A stretch of DNA of 64,000 nt, taken from the NCBI RefSeq assembly GCF_040802235.1, contig NC_133158.1, positions 164,831,401 to 164,895,400 on the forward strand, read 5' to 3'. The translations under genes were made by a program, and so were the position numbers. Under the pieces are notes generated by a model. It saw nothing but the letters and a program-made list of their open reading frames with translations. It was not told the origin of the DNA and ran no database searches. Each line of letters starts with the position of its first letter. Positions within the stretch are counted from its first letter, which is position 1. Origin of the DNA: Manis javanica. Lineage: Eukaryota; Chordata; Mammalia; Pholidota; Manidae. This document shows, piece by piece, positions 11,465 to 22,826 of this stretch.

Positions 11465-14400
11465 ATGACAATAAGTACATATCTTTCAATAATCACCCTA
11501 AATGTAAATGGACAGAATGCACCAATCAAGAGACACAGAGTAATAGAATGGATAAAAAAGCAAGACCCATCTATATGCTGCTTACAAGAGACTCACCTCA
11601 AACCCAAAGACATGCACAGATTTAAAGTCAAGGGTTGGAGAAAGATATTTCATGCAAACAGCAGAGAGACAAAAGCAGGTGTTGCAATACTAGTATTAGA
11701 CAAAATAGACCTCAAAATAAAGAAAGTAACAAGAGATAAAGAAGGATATTACATAATGATAAAGGGCTCAGTCCAACAAGAGGATATAACCATTATAAAC
11801 ATATATGCACCCAATGCAGAGGCACCAATATATGTGAAACAAATACTAACAGAATTAAAGGAGGAAATAGAATGCAATGCATTCATTTTGGGAGACTTTA
11901 ACACACCACTCACCCCAAAGGACAGATCCACCAGACAGAAAATAAGTAAGGACACAGAGGCACTGAACAACACACTAGAACAGATGGACCTAATAGACAT
12001 CTATAGAACTCAACATCCAAAAGCAACAGGATACACATTCTTCTCAAGTGCACATGGAACATTCTCCAGAATAGACCACATACTATTCCACAAAAAGAGC
12101 CTCAGTAAATATCAAAAGATTGAAATCCTAACAACCAACTTTTGAGACTACAAAGGTATAAACCTAGAAATAAATTGTACAAAGAAAACAAAAAGGCTCA
12201 CAAACAAATGGAGGCTTAAGAACATGCTCCTAAATAATCAATGAATCAATGACCAAATTAAAATGGAGATCCAGCAATATATGGAAACAAATGACAACAA
12301 TAACACAAAGCCCCAACTTCTGTGGGATGTAGCAAAAGCAGTCTTAAGAGGAATATATATAGTAATCCAGTCATATTTAAAGAATGAAGAACAATCCCAA
12401 ATGAATAGTCTAGTGTCACAATTATCGAAATTGGAAAAAGAAGAACAAATGAGGCCTAAGATCAGCAGAAGGAGGGACATAATAAAGATCAGAGAAGAAA
12501 TAAATAAATTGAGAAGAATACGACAATAGAAAAAAATCAATGAAACCAAGAGCTGGTTCTTTGAGAAAATAAACAAAATAGATAAGACTCTAGCCAGACT
12601 TATTAAAAGAAAAAGAGAGTCAACACACATCAACAGAATCAGAAACGAGAAAGGAAAAATCATGATGGACTCCACAGAAATACAAAGAATTATTAGAGAA
12701 TACTATGAAAACCTATATGCGAACAAGCTGGAAAACCTAGGAGAAATGGACAACTTCCTAGAAAAATACAACCTTTCACGACTGACCAAGAAAGAAACAG
12801 AAAATCTAAACCCACCAATTATCAGCAACAAAATTGAAACTGTAATCAAAAAACTACCCAAGAACAAAACGCCCGGGCCAGATGGATTTACCTAGGAATT
12901 TTATCAGACATACAGAGAGGACATAATACCCATTCTCCTTAAAGTTTTCCAAAAAATAGAAGAGGAGGGAATACTTCCAAACTCATTCTATGAAGCTAAC
13001 ATCACCCTAATACCAAAACCAGGCAAAGACCCCACCAAAAAAGAAAATTACAGACCAATATCCCTGATGAACGTAGACGCAAAAATACTCAACAAAATAT
13101 TAGCAAACTGAATTCAAAAATACATCAAAAGGATCATACACCATGACTAAGTGGGATTCATCCCAGGGATGCAAGGATGGTACAACATTCGAAAATCTAT
13201 CAACATCATCCACCATATCAATAAAAAGAAGGACAAAAACCACATAATCATCTCCATAGATGCGGAAAAAGCATTTGACAAAATTCAACATCCATTCATG
13301 ATAAAAGCTCTCAACAAAATGGACATAGAGGGCAAGTACCTCAACATAATAAGGGCCGTATATGATAAACCCACAGCTAACATCATACTGAACAGCGAGA
13401 GGCTGAAAGCTTTTCCTCTGAGTTTGGGAACCAGACAGGGATGCCCACTTTCCCCACTGTTATTCAACATAGTACTGGAGGTCCTAGCCACGGCAATTAG
13501 ACAAAACAAAGAAATACAAGGAATCCAGATTGGTAAAGAAGAAGTTAAGCTGTCACTATTTGCAGATGACATGATACTTACTATACATAAAAAACCCTAA
13601 AGACTCCACTCAAAAACTACTAGAACTGATATCGGAATTGAGAAAAGGTGCACGATACAAAATTAACGCACAGAAATATGTGGCTTTCCTATACACTAGG
13701 AATTAACTAATAGAAAGAGAAATCAGGAAAACAATTCCATTCACAATTGCATCCAAAAGAGTAAAATACATAGGAATAAACCTAACCATGGAAGTGAAAG
13801 ACCTATATCCTGAAAATTATAAGACACTCTTAAGAGAAATTAAAGAGGACACTAACAAATGGAAACTCACCCCATGCTCCTGTCTAGGAAGAATTAATAT
13901 CGTCAAAATGGCCTTAATGCCCATAGCAATGTACAGATTCGATGCCATTCCTATCAAATTACCAACAGCATTCTTGAACTGGAATAAATAGTTCAAAAAT
14001 TCATATGGAACCACCAAAGGCCCCAAATAGCCAAAGCAATCCTGAGAAGGAAGAATAAAGTGGGGGGAATCTTGCTCCCCAACTTCAAGCTCTACTACAA
14101 AGCCACAGTAATCAAGACAATTTGGTACTGGTACAAGAACCGAGCCACAGACCAGTGGAACAGAAAAGAGACTCCAAACATTAACCCAAACATATATGGC
14201 CAATTAATAAATGATAAAGGAGACATGGACATACAACGGGGAAATGACAGTCTCTTCAACATATGGTGCTTGCAAAACTGGACAGCTACATCTAAGAGAA
14301 TGAAACTGGATCACTATCTAACCCCATACACAAAAGTAAATTCAAAATGGATCAAAGACCTGAATGTAAGTCATGAAACCATAAAACTCTTAGAAAAAAC

Positions 14401-15286
14401 ATAGGCAAAAATCTCTTGGACATAAACATGAGTGACTTCTTCATGAACATATCTCCCCCGGGCAAGGGAAACAAAAGCAAAAATGAACAAGTGGGACTAC
14501 ATCAAGCTTAAAAGCTTCTGTACAGCAAAGGACACCATCAATAGAACAAAAAGGTGTCCTACAGTATGGGAGAATATATTCATAAATGACAGATCCAATA
14601 AAGGATTGACATCCAAAATATATAAAGAGCTCACACACCTCAACAAAGAAAAAGCAAATAATCCAAGTAAAAAAATGGGCAGAGGAGCTGAATAGACAGT
14701 TCTCTAAAGAAGAAACTCAGATGGCCAACAGACACATGAAAAGATGCTCCACATTGCTTGTCATGAGAGAAATGCAAATTAAAACAACAATGAGATATGA
14801 CCTCACACCAGTAAGGATCGCCATCATCGAAAAGACAAACAACAACAAATGTTGGCGAGGCTGTGGAGAATGGGGAACCCTTGTACACTGCTGATGGGAC
14901 TGTAAATTAGCTCAACCAATGTGGAAACAGTATGGAGGTTCCTCAAAATGCTCAAAATAGAAATACCATTTGACCCAGGAATTCCACTTCTAGGAATTTA
15001 CCCTAAGAATGCAGCACTCCAGTTTGAAAAAGACAGATGCACCCCTATGTTTATCACTGCACTATTTACAATAGACAAGATACGGAAGCAATCTAAATGT
15101 CCATCAGTAGATGAATGGATAAAGAAGATGTGGTACATATACACAATGGAATATTACACAGCCATAAAAAAACAGATCCTACCATTCACAACAACATGGA
15201 TGGAGCTAGAGGGTATTATGCTCAGTGAAATAAGCCAGGCCGAGAAAGACGAGTACCAAATGGTTTCACTCATATGTGGAGCATAA
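11465..15286 (+). pseudogene. L1 ORF2 (endonuclease and reverse transcriptase), disrupted
   Basis: An ATG at 11465 opens 226 codons covering nearly all of the APE-type endonuclease: LNVNG, CLQETHL, LGDFN and SRIDH carry the expected Asn, Glu, Asp/Asn and Asp-His residues. The frame stops at 12143 (TGA where the sister copy has TCA). Downstream pieces include PGPDGFT, the RT fingers, RQGCPLSP and the catalytic FADDM (about 13557-13571), the thumb and the C-terminal zone ending at 15286. At least four breaks separate these pieces, so no functional ORF2p can result. The reverse transcriptase normally primes on nicked target DNA. Confidence 0.92.
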
Positions 15287-15613
15287 GAACAAAGGAAAAC
15301 TGAAGGAAAAAAACAGCAGCAACACAGAACCCAAGAATGTACTAATAGTTAGGGAAAGGGACTGGGGACGATGGGTGGGAAGGGAGGGACAAGGGTGGGG
15401 AAAAAGAAAGGGGGTCTTACGATTAGCATGTATAGTGTAGGGGAGGCACAGGGAGGGCTGTGCAACACACAGCAGAGAAGTAGTGATTTTACAACATCTT
15501 ACTACACTGATGGACAGTGACTGTGAAGGGGGAGGACTTGGTGAAGGGGGAAGCCTATTAAACATAATGTTCTTCATCTAATTGTAGATTAATGATACCA
15601 AAATTTTTAAAAA

Positions 15614-15860
15614 AAGAGCTCTGCCCAGTGCTCTGGGCACGACATGGGGGCAGGGCTGCAAGGCTGCAGGAGAGCAGAGGCTGGAGTGATGGCAGCACCG
15701 AGGCCCGAGGCCCAGTGGACAGTTGTGAGAACAGAGGGTCCCAGAGGCAGAGACTGGGTTGCTGCATACAGACTCGCTCTGAGTGAATGGGATTCTAGTG
15801 ACTGACCTGCCACCTGGAAATAAAGTTGGGTGTAACCCTTTCACCTCCCCCCCAAAAAAA
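15614..15860 (+). mobile_element. Polyadenylated LTR fragment attached to the L1 3' end
   Basis: This stretch is clearly related to 8572-8812: the same GCTGCAGGAGAGCAGA, GGGATTCTAGTGACT and GGAAATAAAGTTGGG blocks appear in order. It has AATAAA at 15819-15824 and a poly(A) at 15854-15860. The resemblance to the 8.5 kb LTR ends at the presumed RNA cleavage site. It begins at the position of the LTR TATA box directly after the L1 A-tail. Confidence 0.7.
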
Positions 15861-15866
15861 CAGGGA

Positions 15867-18400
15867 AGAAACATCCTTTTCCATAAACCAAAGCAACAGC
15901 CATGTTTTCAGTGTATGACATGGGATGCAGACCTGCTAAACAGTGATGGATAATGAAAGAAAATGTGTGCTACATCAGACTTAGAACAGACACAGTTCTC
16001 TTCCAGAATGAGTGCCATGGCCCCATAAGGCCTAGCCAGCAATTCTGTCATAGGGAAATGAGTGATAAAGGCATGTTCGGGCCATGGGGACTAAGAGTCA
16101 CAGGTCACATGGAGCAAAGCCAAGCTGTTGGGAAACCATGCTGACCCATGATCTTTCCAGACGGGCCTCTTAGCTGAGGAATCTGGTCAGAGCAGAAGCA
16201 GGGTGGAGCGGAAGTCAGAGGACATACGGAGAGCATGTAACTCAGACACCAGCCTCTTAAAAGCAAAGGAAGTAAAATATTTGATGAGAGGATGTTTGCA
16301 ACTACACATCTAATTAGAAACTGAGAAGTAGTTCTATAATTTTCTATAAATGCATAAAAAGGTTTGATACTTGAATTAACTGCTCCACAGGAGAATAGGC
16401 TAACTTGTGAGCGACCCTGGAGAGGCTACTTTTCAAAGCTGTGAGAATGTTTTTCTTATATACGTTTGGGGAACTAAGGAAGCCCAGGACATAAATAAGG
16501 TGGCCAACTCAACCTGGTTTTCCCAGGACTCTCCAGGGTCTGGAACTGAGTCCTGCATCCTGAGAAGCCCCTCACAGTTGGTCATCCTAGGAAGGAACTA
16601 CAATTCCTCCAATATTCTTCAGGAAAGGGTATCCTAAAGGTAGTATTATCACTTCATTTGGAAACTACATTAGGAAAGAGGAATTAATCAAGAGAATATG
16701 TGTTGGGGAAAAGGTGGGACTCAGGTAAATGACCAGAACCAAGATTGTAGAAATCTGCCACCACACTGAGCCCCTTCATTCACCAACTGGTAGGCATTTG
16801 GGGCTCTGAGAAGCTCATGGTTGTAGTAATTAGTTGATTTCTAAGCAGTTTTTAAAATATGATCCTGCTGCTGAAAAGAAGCCAGACTTACAGAACCAGA
16901 GAAAGCTGTACTTGTCAGATCAGTTTCCAGAAAAGTGTCTTCCACGTTCCTATGCAGCAGCCAAGGAAAGTTGGGCAGTGAGAGCAGTGAGTTTTTATTA
17001 AAACGTCCAAAAATATTGTTCCATGTGTCACTGATTTTATTGTTCCATTAGCTGCCTCCCTAGAGGTCTTGCTAGAGAAGTATTAGTCATCATTAAATAA
17101 AAATCCTGCTGCTCTTCCCCAAAGCACATGACGGGGAGCAGCTCACATGACAGACAGCCCATGCCTGCATTTATGAACTATTAAGCGTTCAGAAAAAAAT
17201 TATAGACCACAAGTTTGTGATGATACCAATTAAGCACACTTCTGTGCTTCCTTCAGAACTCAGCAATCCAAGGAGAAAGGGATGGTTTGGACAGGCCATG
17301 GGTTGAGGATGGGCAGTCGTATTGAGGAGTTGTGGGCAATGAGGTTGGAATGATTGACTGCAGGTCCCGGCTGGAGGCAGAAGGACATGAGGGAACTGAG
17401 AAAACGAGAGTGCAGGTAACAATCAAGGCCACGGTGCAATGGAAGGGCAAGTTAAGTGGGTCAAAAGTTGTAGTCAAAGGATGAAACACCAAAATTCAGG
17501 GTTTCAGAGAAGAAACAATTAAAATTCGTTAAAGATCCAGAGTACTGGCATGAAGGCAGGCTTCTAAAATCGAGTGAAAAAAGATTTCCTTAAAATAGAT
17601 ATCTGAAGGGGCTCCTAAGGGTTGGCTGGGTCAATGTGGACATTGAACTTCACCCAGAATTATGTCAAAGCCATGAGGAACTCCACAGTATTTGGAGAAC
17701 CAGACAGTCCTATACATGTCAAAACTTTTCACTACAGTTAACAATTCTTATTAGAGCAACCCTTAGTTTTGTTTTAGTAGAGAAAAAAAGACAAACATAT
17801 ACAGAAAACTTAAATTTTTGGGCTATCTTGACCTACATATTACTATATGCAGTGGTTAGAAAAGTGCATCAAGTTTCATAAATGCTGAAATAATGACTGC
17901 AAGTCAATGTGCAAGATTTCCTGGTTTTCAGATGATTGAGCAAAGCCCTCAGGAACAGGGCAGCCAAATAAGTACTTAACTGCTTGAATATCAACAAACC
18001 TGGTCTTGAGGTGAAGCCTGTCACTTCAGTCACAGGATAAATGAAAGTCTGTGGAAGAAATGACTAAATGGTCGCCATATGAGCAACTTGGAAGCAAAAG
18101 GCAGAAGTAGCATGTCATGCGCGTGCATGGAAGAGAAGTAAGGTCACTTTATCTACACTTGGCTCTTTCAACTTTTTATCCTGGTCATGGCTGGACATCT
18201 TGTGTAGCTGATTGTTCAAGTTTTGTACACTTACTGTGTTTCATGAAATTTGTTCCTATATCCCACTATGCCCTCAGTGTAAACATAAACCCCAAATTGC
18301 AGACCTTAAAAGGGGACCTTTGTCAGAAAGTGACAATCCCTGTAACTATTTTCAAGAAACAGTTAAGAAGAAATATGAATGCCTTTAATAAGAATAGGAA
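15867..18400. other. No gene seen
   Basis: About 2.5 kb of AT-rich DNA with short chance ORFs on both strands. I recognise no repeat family, splice-bounded exon or RNA gene in it. Confidence 0.45.
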
Positions 18401-18404
18401 AGAG

Positions 18405-18605
18405 GTTTACTATGTGCCAACCTGTAATTACTTCATATGCATCAATTAATCTAATCTTCACAGTACATTTATGAAGTAGATAGTATCATTATCTTCATTA
18501 TATAAATATGGAAATCAGACATGGAAAGTTTAAGTAACTTGCCCAAGATGAAGCCTTGGTTTGAACCTGGCAGTTGGGCTAGTTGGGTTCTGTTTTTAAC
18601 CAGTA
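18405..18605 (-). mobile_element. MIR SINE
   Basis: The plus strand reads as the reverse complement of MIR: TACTATGTGCCAACC, then ATCTAATCTTCACAGTA, then TTAAGTAACTTGCCCAA and GGTTTGAACCTGGCAG. The order of core and tRNA-derived end fits a minus-strand MIR. It is old and noncoding. Confidence 0.8.
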
Positions 18606-18772
18606 AGCCAGCGGTCTTCAAAGGGTAGACCACCTGCAAATGTGTGAGATTTCCAAATTGGTGGTTACATCAGAGCTACTGCCTCAGAAGCTGGGGAGGA
18701 GAGCTTTAGGAATTTGTGTTTTATCAAACCCTCCAGAACACCTGGATGCCGGCTCGGTTTGAGAACCATGGC
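18606..18772. mobile_element. Short hAT-like DNA transposon remnant
   Basis: The segment is bounded by CAGCGGTCTTCAAAG and GGTTTGAGAACCATGG, imperfect hAT-type termini. The interior (GCCTCAGAAGCTGGGG, CCTCCAGAACACCTGGATGC) resembles nonautonomous hAT fossils. The subfamily is not assigned. Confidence 0.55.
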
Positions 18773-19374
18773 AACATCTCAGCCCTATACACCATTCTCT
18801 GAAGCAGCCAGTGTTTTCACATCTTCCTATTTATGGATTTTTACCTACAACCGTACTTTTAAACATTTTCATTAGAGAACATATCTCATTCTACTTGCAT
18901 CTCAGTTATGAGAGGCATGTCTCTGTCCTGACTACACTGTGAGTTGCTTTTGTCTTAAGGCATTGTTTATTTCTGCTTTGAATCCCATAAGGCTTACCCT
19001 GTACAATACTTAGGTGGAACAGAACAAAAGTTTTTGTGAATTAAAAAGGGATTCACGTGAGCCTGTAGATGATACAATTGTGACAAATGTATTTTATTCC
19101 TATTGTGTGCTTAATAGTTTTGTTATTTGCCTCAAGGTGTATCTCCATGAATAACCTAAATGACCCCCCAAATTGGAATATCCGGCCTAATTCCAGGGCT
19201 GATGGGGGTGAAGGAAGCAGATGGAATTATGCCTTGTTGGTGCCAATGTTGGGATTGGCTGCTTTTCATAAGTTATCATTTTCCTAATAATTGTGTTTTC
19301 TGGGTTGAAAGTAGGGAGCCCAAAGACCTTGGAAATGGACCCTGACAGATGAAAGTGTACACCCTAGTTTAGTC

Positions 19375-19560
19375 TCATAACAGTTTGTTTTGGGCAAATT
19401 ACTTAACCCTCTGAGCTTGTTTCCCCTGTCCAGGGCAGGTAGCATCATGATTACCTCGATGCATTGTGAGGGTGAATAAGACAATATATTCAGAAGCATT
19501 GTGTGGAGTGGGTGTTGACAACTGTTAGCACCCTGTCGAGGCATCACTGCCCTAAGGGGC
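19375..19560 (+). mobile_element. MIR SINE fragment
   Basis: GGGCAAATTACTTAACCCTC followed by a CTCGATGCATTGTGAGGGTG block matches the MIR core and downstream part in plus orientation. The 5' tRNA-like part is degraded. Confidence 0.6.
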
Positions 19561-20519
19561 TCCCTTGCTCCAATTGCCTTTGTAAGGACGGATGGAGAAG
19601 AATAAAATGGACAAGAAAGAAAGCCAGTCTTGGATGTCTGTTTAATGTTTAGAAAATCAGTCTTTGGGAGACTTCAGCCATGACACCTCTGCTCATCTTG
19701 GCCAGAAATCCTCACCATTTTGACTGTGTCCTACTTCGGGAAATTACTGGCCACAAGTCAGTTGTAATTATCCCCACTACATGATACATTCCCTAATATT
19801 CAGGAGTTGTATCCCACATCCCATGCTTCTGGGCTGGCACTTAAGCATGTGAGGAACTGAGGTATTGAATCGAAGAAGCTGCCCTCTGTTTGCAGTGGCA
19901 CTTGCTGTGGACTGGGTTTCTCAGGTCAGCAGGGTTTCATACAGTATGTGGAAGCCATCAAGAGTGGCATTTATCAACTACTCTTTTGTCTGCCTTTACT
20001 TCTAGACTATTCCTGGACCAGCTAGGAGGCTAGTCGATGCCCGTATTTTGTAATATAACTTCTTAACTATGTAATGACACATTTTTGGAGAGTTCTTATA
20101 AGATTGCAAAGTTAAAACTTTTCTTCAATCACATTACCTAAGCAAGATAATCAGGAAGAAAAAAAATACTTCACCCTTCTCAGGATCAGAAAGCATCATT
20201 TCAAAAGTCCAAGAAGGCAAGAACATCAGAAGCAAAGGTTACTGAGGAAGGCTATAAAGCTGGAGATAGGTCTGAAAACAAGACGGAAAGTGGGAGTTAC
20301 CTTGGGGCCTCTGATGACTACAGGAGTCGGTGCGATTCTAAGCCTTCAGCTCACTCACCAGGTTCCTCACCTTTCTGACTTTTAAGTGGTGTTTTGCAAG
20401 GCAGCAGGCTCCTGAGCTTCTAAATGGCAGTGTCCTCAGGGCCGGATTTGGGTCTGCAGGCCCTGTGAACATCACTGAGCCATGATCCACCTGCTGTTGT
20501 CCGCTGGTCTGGGAGGTGA
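19561..20519. other. No gene seen, up to the assembly gap
   Basis: About 960 bp of mixed sequence ending at the run of N. No ORF of note and no repeat family was recognised. Confidence 0.4.
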
Positions 20520-20542
20520 NNNNNNNNNNNNNNNNNNNNNNN
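20520..20542. other. Run of 23 N (assembly gap)
   Basis: Twenty-three undetermined bases lie directly against a perfect TCTA tract. The true length of the missing piece is probably unresolved microsatellite. Confidence 0.95.
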
Positions 20543-20594
<52 letters not shown>

Positions 20595-21010
20595 ATCTCT
20601 CTACTGTCATCTATCTACTGTCATCTATGTGTCTGTCTATCCAAACTACCTAATCTATCACCTATCCGTCTATTATCTATCATCTATATGTATCTATATC
20701 AATGTGTCTAGCTAATCTGTATGAATCTATATCATCTATCTAATCTGTCTAATGTATCTATCATCTATCTAGTCCGTCATCTTGTCAATCTGTCTACCTA
20801 TCATCTATCTGTATGTGTCTGTAGGTGTCTGTCTAATCTGTCCACCTAATCTATCAGCTATCTAATGTGTCTGTCTAATCTATCTAATCTCTCTGTGTAT
20901 CTATATCATCTATCTAATCTATCATTGTACCTGTCTTATCCGTCATCTCCATGAATCTATCAGTCTCATCTAATCTATCCATCTACCTAATGTATCTACT
21001 TATTTACTTA
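20543..21010. repeat. TCTA microsatellite, perfect then degenerate
   Basis: Thirteen perfect TCTA units (20543-20594) are followed by about 410 bp of decayed TCTA/TCTG/ATCT text. The decay gradient away from the gap suggests an old, still expanding tract. Confidence 0.95.
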
Positions 21011-21310
21011 TTTTGCCCATTTTTATCAACATACTGTCACTAGGCGCACAGTGATTACTCTGTCTCCTTCTCATTCTTGATTCCTTGTGTTCGTTTCTGT
21101 GAGTTAGCTGTGTCTTTCGGTCTTGAGAGGAGTGGCCATGGGTTGGAACATCTGGATAGGTGGCACGAGTCCGCTGGGGGTAGGTGGCCACCTGGACTCT
21201 CTAACCGGTGCGGGTGGGGACCCTCCGGGTGCTCTGCCCTGGGGCTGGCCCTGCTGGGTTGGCTGCGTGAGTTGCGGGGCAGATCCGAGGCCCCACACGG
21301 GTCACCCTGG

Positions 21311-21692
21311 CTGGCCTGCTGGCGCTGAGGCAGGTACATGCCCAGTAGTTGGTCTGTGTGCCTGCGCACCGATGTCACCTCTGTGGCCCTGCTTGGCTGC
21401 CCATCTCCAAGAAAGCATGTGTAGTTACAGGTTAAGTGAGCCACCTTTTGGGGACACGCAGGGCTGGTGTGGGCTAGTGGCCCGTGGGCTTGCTGAGGTG
21501 GCTGGCCTGCTGGCGCTGAGGCAGGTGCATGCCCAGTAGTAGGTCTTTGTGCCTGCGCGCCGATGTCACTTCGGTGGCCCTGCTTGACTGCCCATCTCCA
21601 AGAGAGCATGTGTAGTCACAGGTTAGGTGAGCCACCTCTTGGGGACACGCAGGGCTGCTGTGGGCTAGTGGCCCGTGGGCTCACTGAGGTGG
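21311..21692. repeat. 191-bp tandem duplication, two units
   Basis: Two adjacent GC-rich units start at 21311 and 21502 with CTGGCCTGCTGGCGCTGAGG. By eye about 17 bases differ between them, and no length change was noticed. Each contains CCGATGTCAC, a CRE-like half-site context, and CCCATCTCCAAGA. Overlapping ORFs on both strands, including a 184-codon minus-strand one, pass through the repeat and are most simply by-products of low stop density. Confidence 0.85.
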
Positions 21693-22750
21693 CAGGCCAG
21701 CTAGCTCCTGGGGAAACTGCTCCCCTCTGCTGTCAAGGTGTAGGTGGAGTTTTAGTGCATTTCGGCATTTAGATGGGAGTGAGGTCTATCTGAAATGGAA
21801 TCGTATAGCATTTAGAGCTATGTTTCTGTTGGATTTGAAAGGATGCTGAGCGTAAAGAGTTGGGTGGTGGTGGCCGGAATTCTAGGAATGTTTATGTCCT
21901 TGAATTTATTGATTTTCTGTGAAGGGAAGTGATTCTGAGGTAACTTTTTGCTCATGTATGAAGGTGGTGCGTAAGGTCATCCCACGTCAGTCATGGTGAG
22001 ATGAAGTGAGGTGGTAGAAGTAAAGCATGTAGCGCTTGGCCTGATACATAGGAGACACACTGTGGGTGCTCTTTGCTGCTCTCCTGTCCTGGCTTATTAC
22101 CTTAACTACCGTGATGGTTCAGAGTGGTCCCAGCGACATTTCCAGCAAAATCTTCTTAAAATTGTATAGAAACACATGGCAAGGAAATCCCCAGAAGCTA
22201 GTGAAAAACTTTACCCTTTCTGGTCACTGTTTGCAACCTGTTCGGTCTATCGCGTGTCCCTTTATTACTTTTTAGACCGATACGGGCAGTGGTACACACT
22301 CACGCACACACACACACACACAGAACTAAACATGTTTCAAAACCAAAATGAACAGAGAGGTTCCGTGTGTCACAGCAGGAATTTGCTACCTGAGCAGTAG
22401 CAGAGAAGAGGGAAGGGGCCTCGTAAGCCAACCCCACCTCCCTCCTCTGGACTTGCCTCCCCCTGGGTTGTCATCCCTTAAACCCTCAGCACGCAGACCA
22501 CGCGTCGAGCGTGCACAGTCATAAAACACGGCTACCTCCACATCCCAGTCACTGGGGCATGGGACATGTTGCATCTTTAGGTGTGGCACAAAACATTATC
22601 ACTCATGTCTGTGAGTCCTTCCTCTGCAGCTGAGTGAAAGAGTAAACAGAGCAGAGGCATATTAGCAAGAACAGGGTTTAGTGCGAATATACAATACACA
22701 CACACACACACACACACACAATTTGGGAAAGAGTTTAATGAATAGGAGGA
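21693..22750. other. No gene seen; two CA/AC microsatellites
   Basis: Mixed sequence with dinucleotide tracts at about 22300-22321 and 22693-22720. A TTTAAT at 22734-22739 is an ATTAAA poly(A)-like signal on the minus strand, about 90 bp past the end of the repeat-encoded minus ORF. Nothing else is recognised. Confidence 0.5.
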
Positions 22751-22826
22751 TATGAACATCGGCCTTGTCTGGGGCAGGGGGAGGGGGGCTCTAGACGGCC
22801 TCGAGCGGGGTGGTGTGCCCAGCCCT

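Larger units (their letters stand above)
9254..15860 (+). mobile_element. Nearly full-length young L1 with probable 3'-transduced LTR segment
   Basis: The element begins with a 5' end carrying GGGAAGATGGCAGCGTGAG, like the second young L1 at 60.05 kb. It continues through a 1.1 kb 5' UTR, ORF1, a spacer, ORF2 and a G-rich 3' UTR, and ends at about 15,611 with an A/T tail. It is followed at once by a segment related to the LTR at 8.5 kb that ends in AATAAA, a C run and seven A residues (15854-15860). The body is about 6.36 kb, the normal L1 length. ORF1 and ORF2 contain point stops and frameshifts, so it is dead, yet similarity to the 60 kb copy is high and it is fairly recent. A clean target duplication was not found, partly because the 5' flank is itself A-rich. 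Confidence 0.93.

Noticed and set aside
12238-12675. 145-codon minus-strand hydrophobic ORF, also at 63552-63989
   Set aside because: Both are antisense of the same L1 ORF2 segment; recurrence reflects L1 homology, not a gene.
15614-15860. Second LTR of a provirus whose interior is the L1
   Set aside because: It lacks U3 and ends in poly(A) after AATAAA, and the L1 5' flank is not LTR; transduction fits better.
20543-21010. Possible CRISPR-like or satellite array
   Set aside because: Units are 4-bp TCTA and drifted variants, a plain microsatellite.
21055-21609. 184-codon minus-strand ORF
   Set aside because: Low-complexity proline- and serine-rich text over a tandem duplication, with equally long ORFs on the other strand and no domain.
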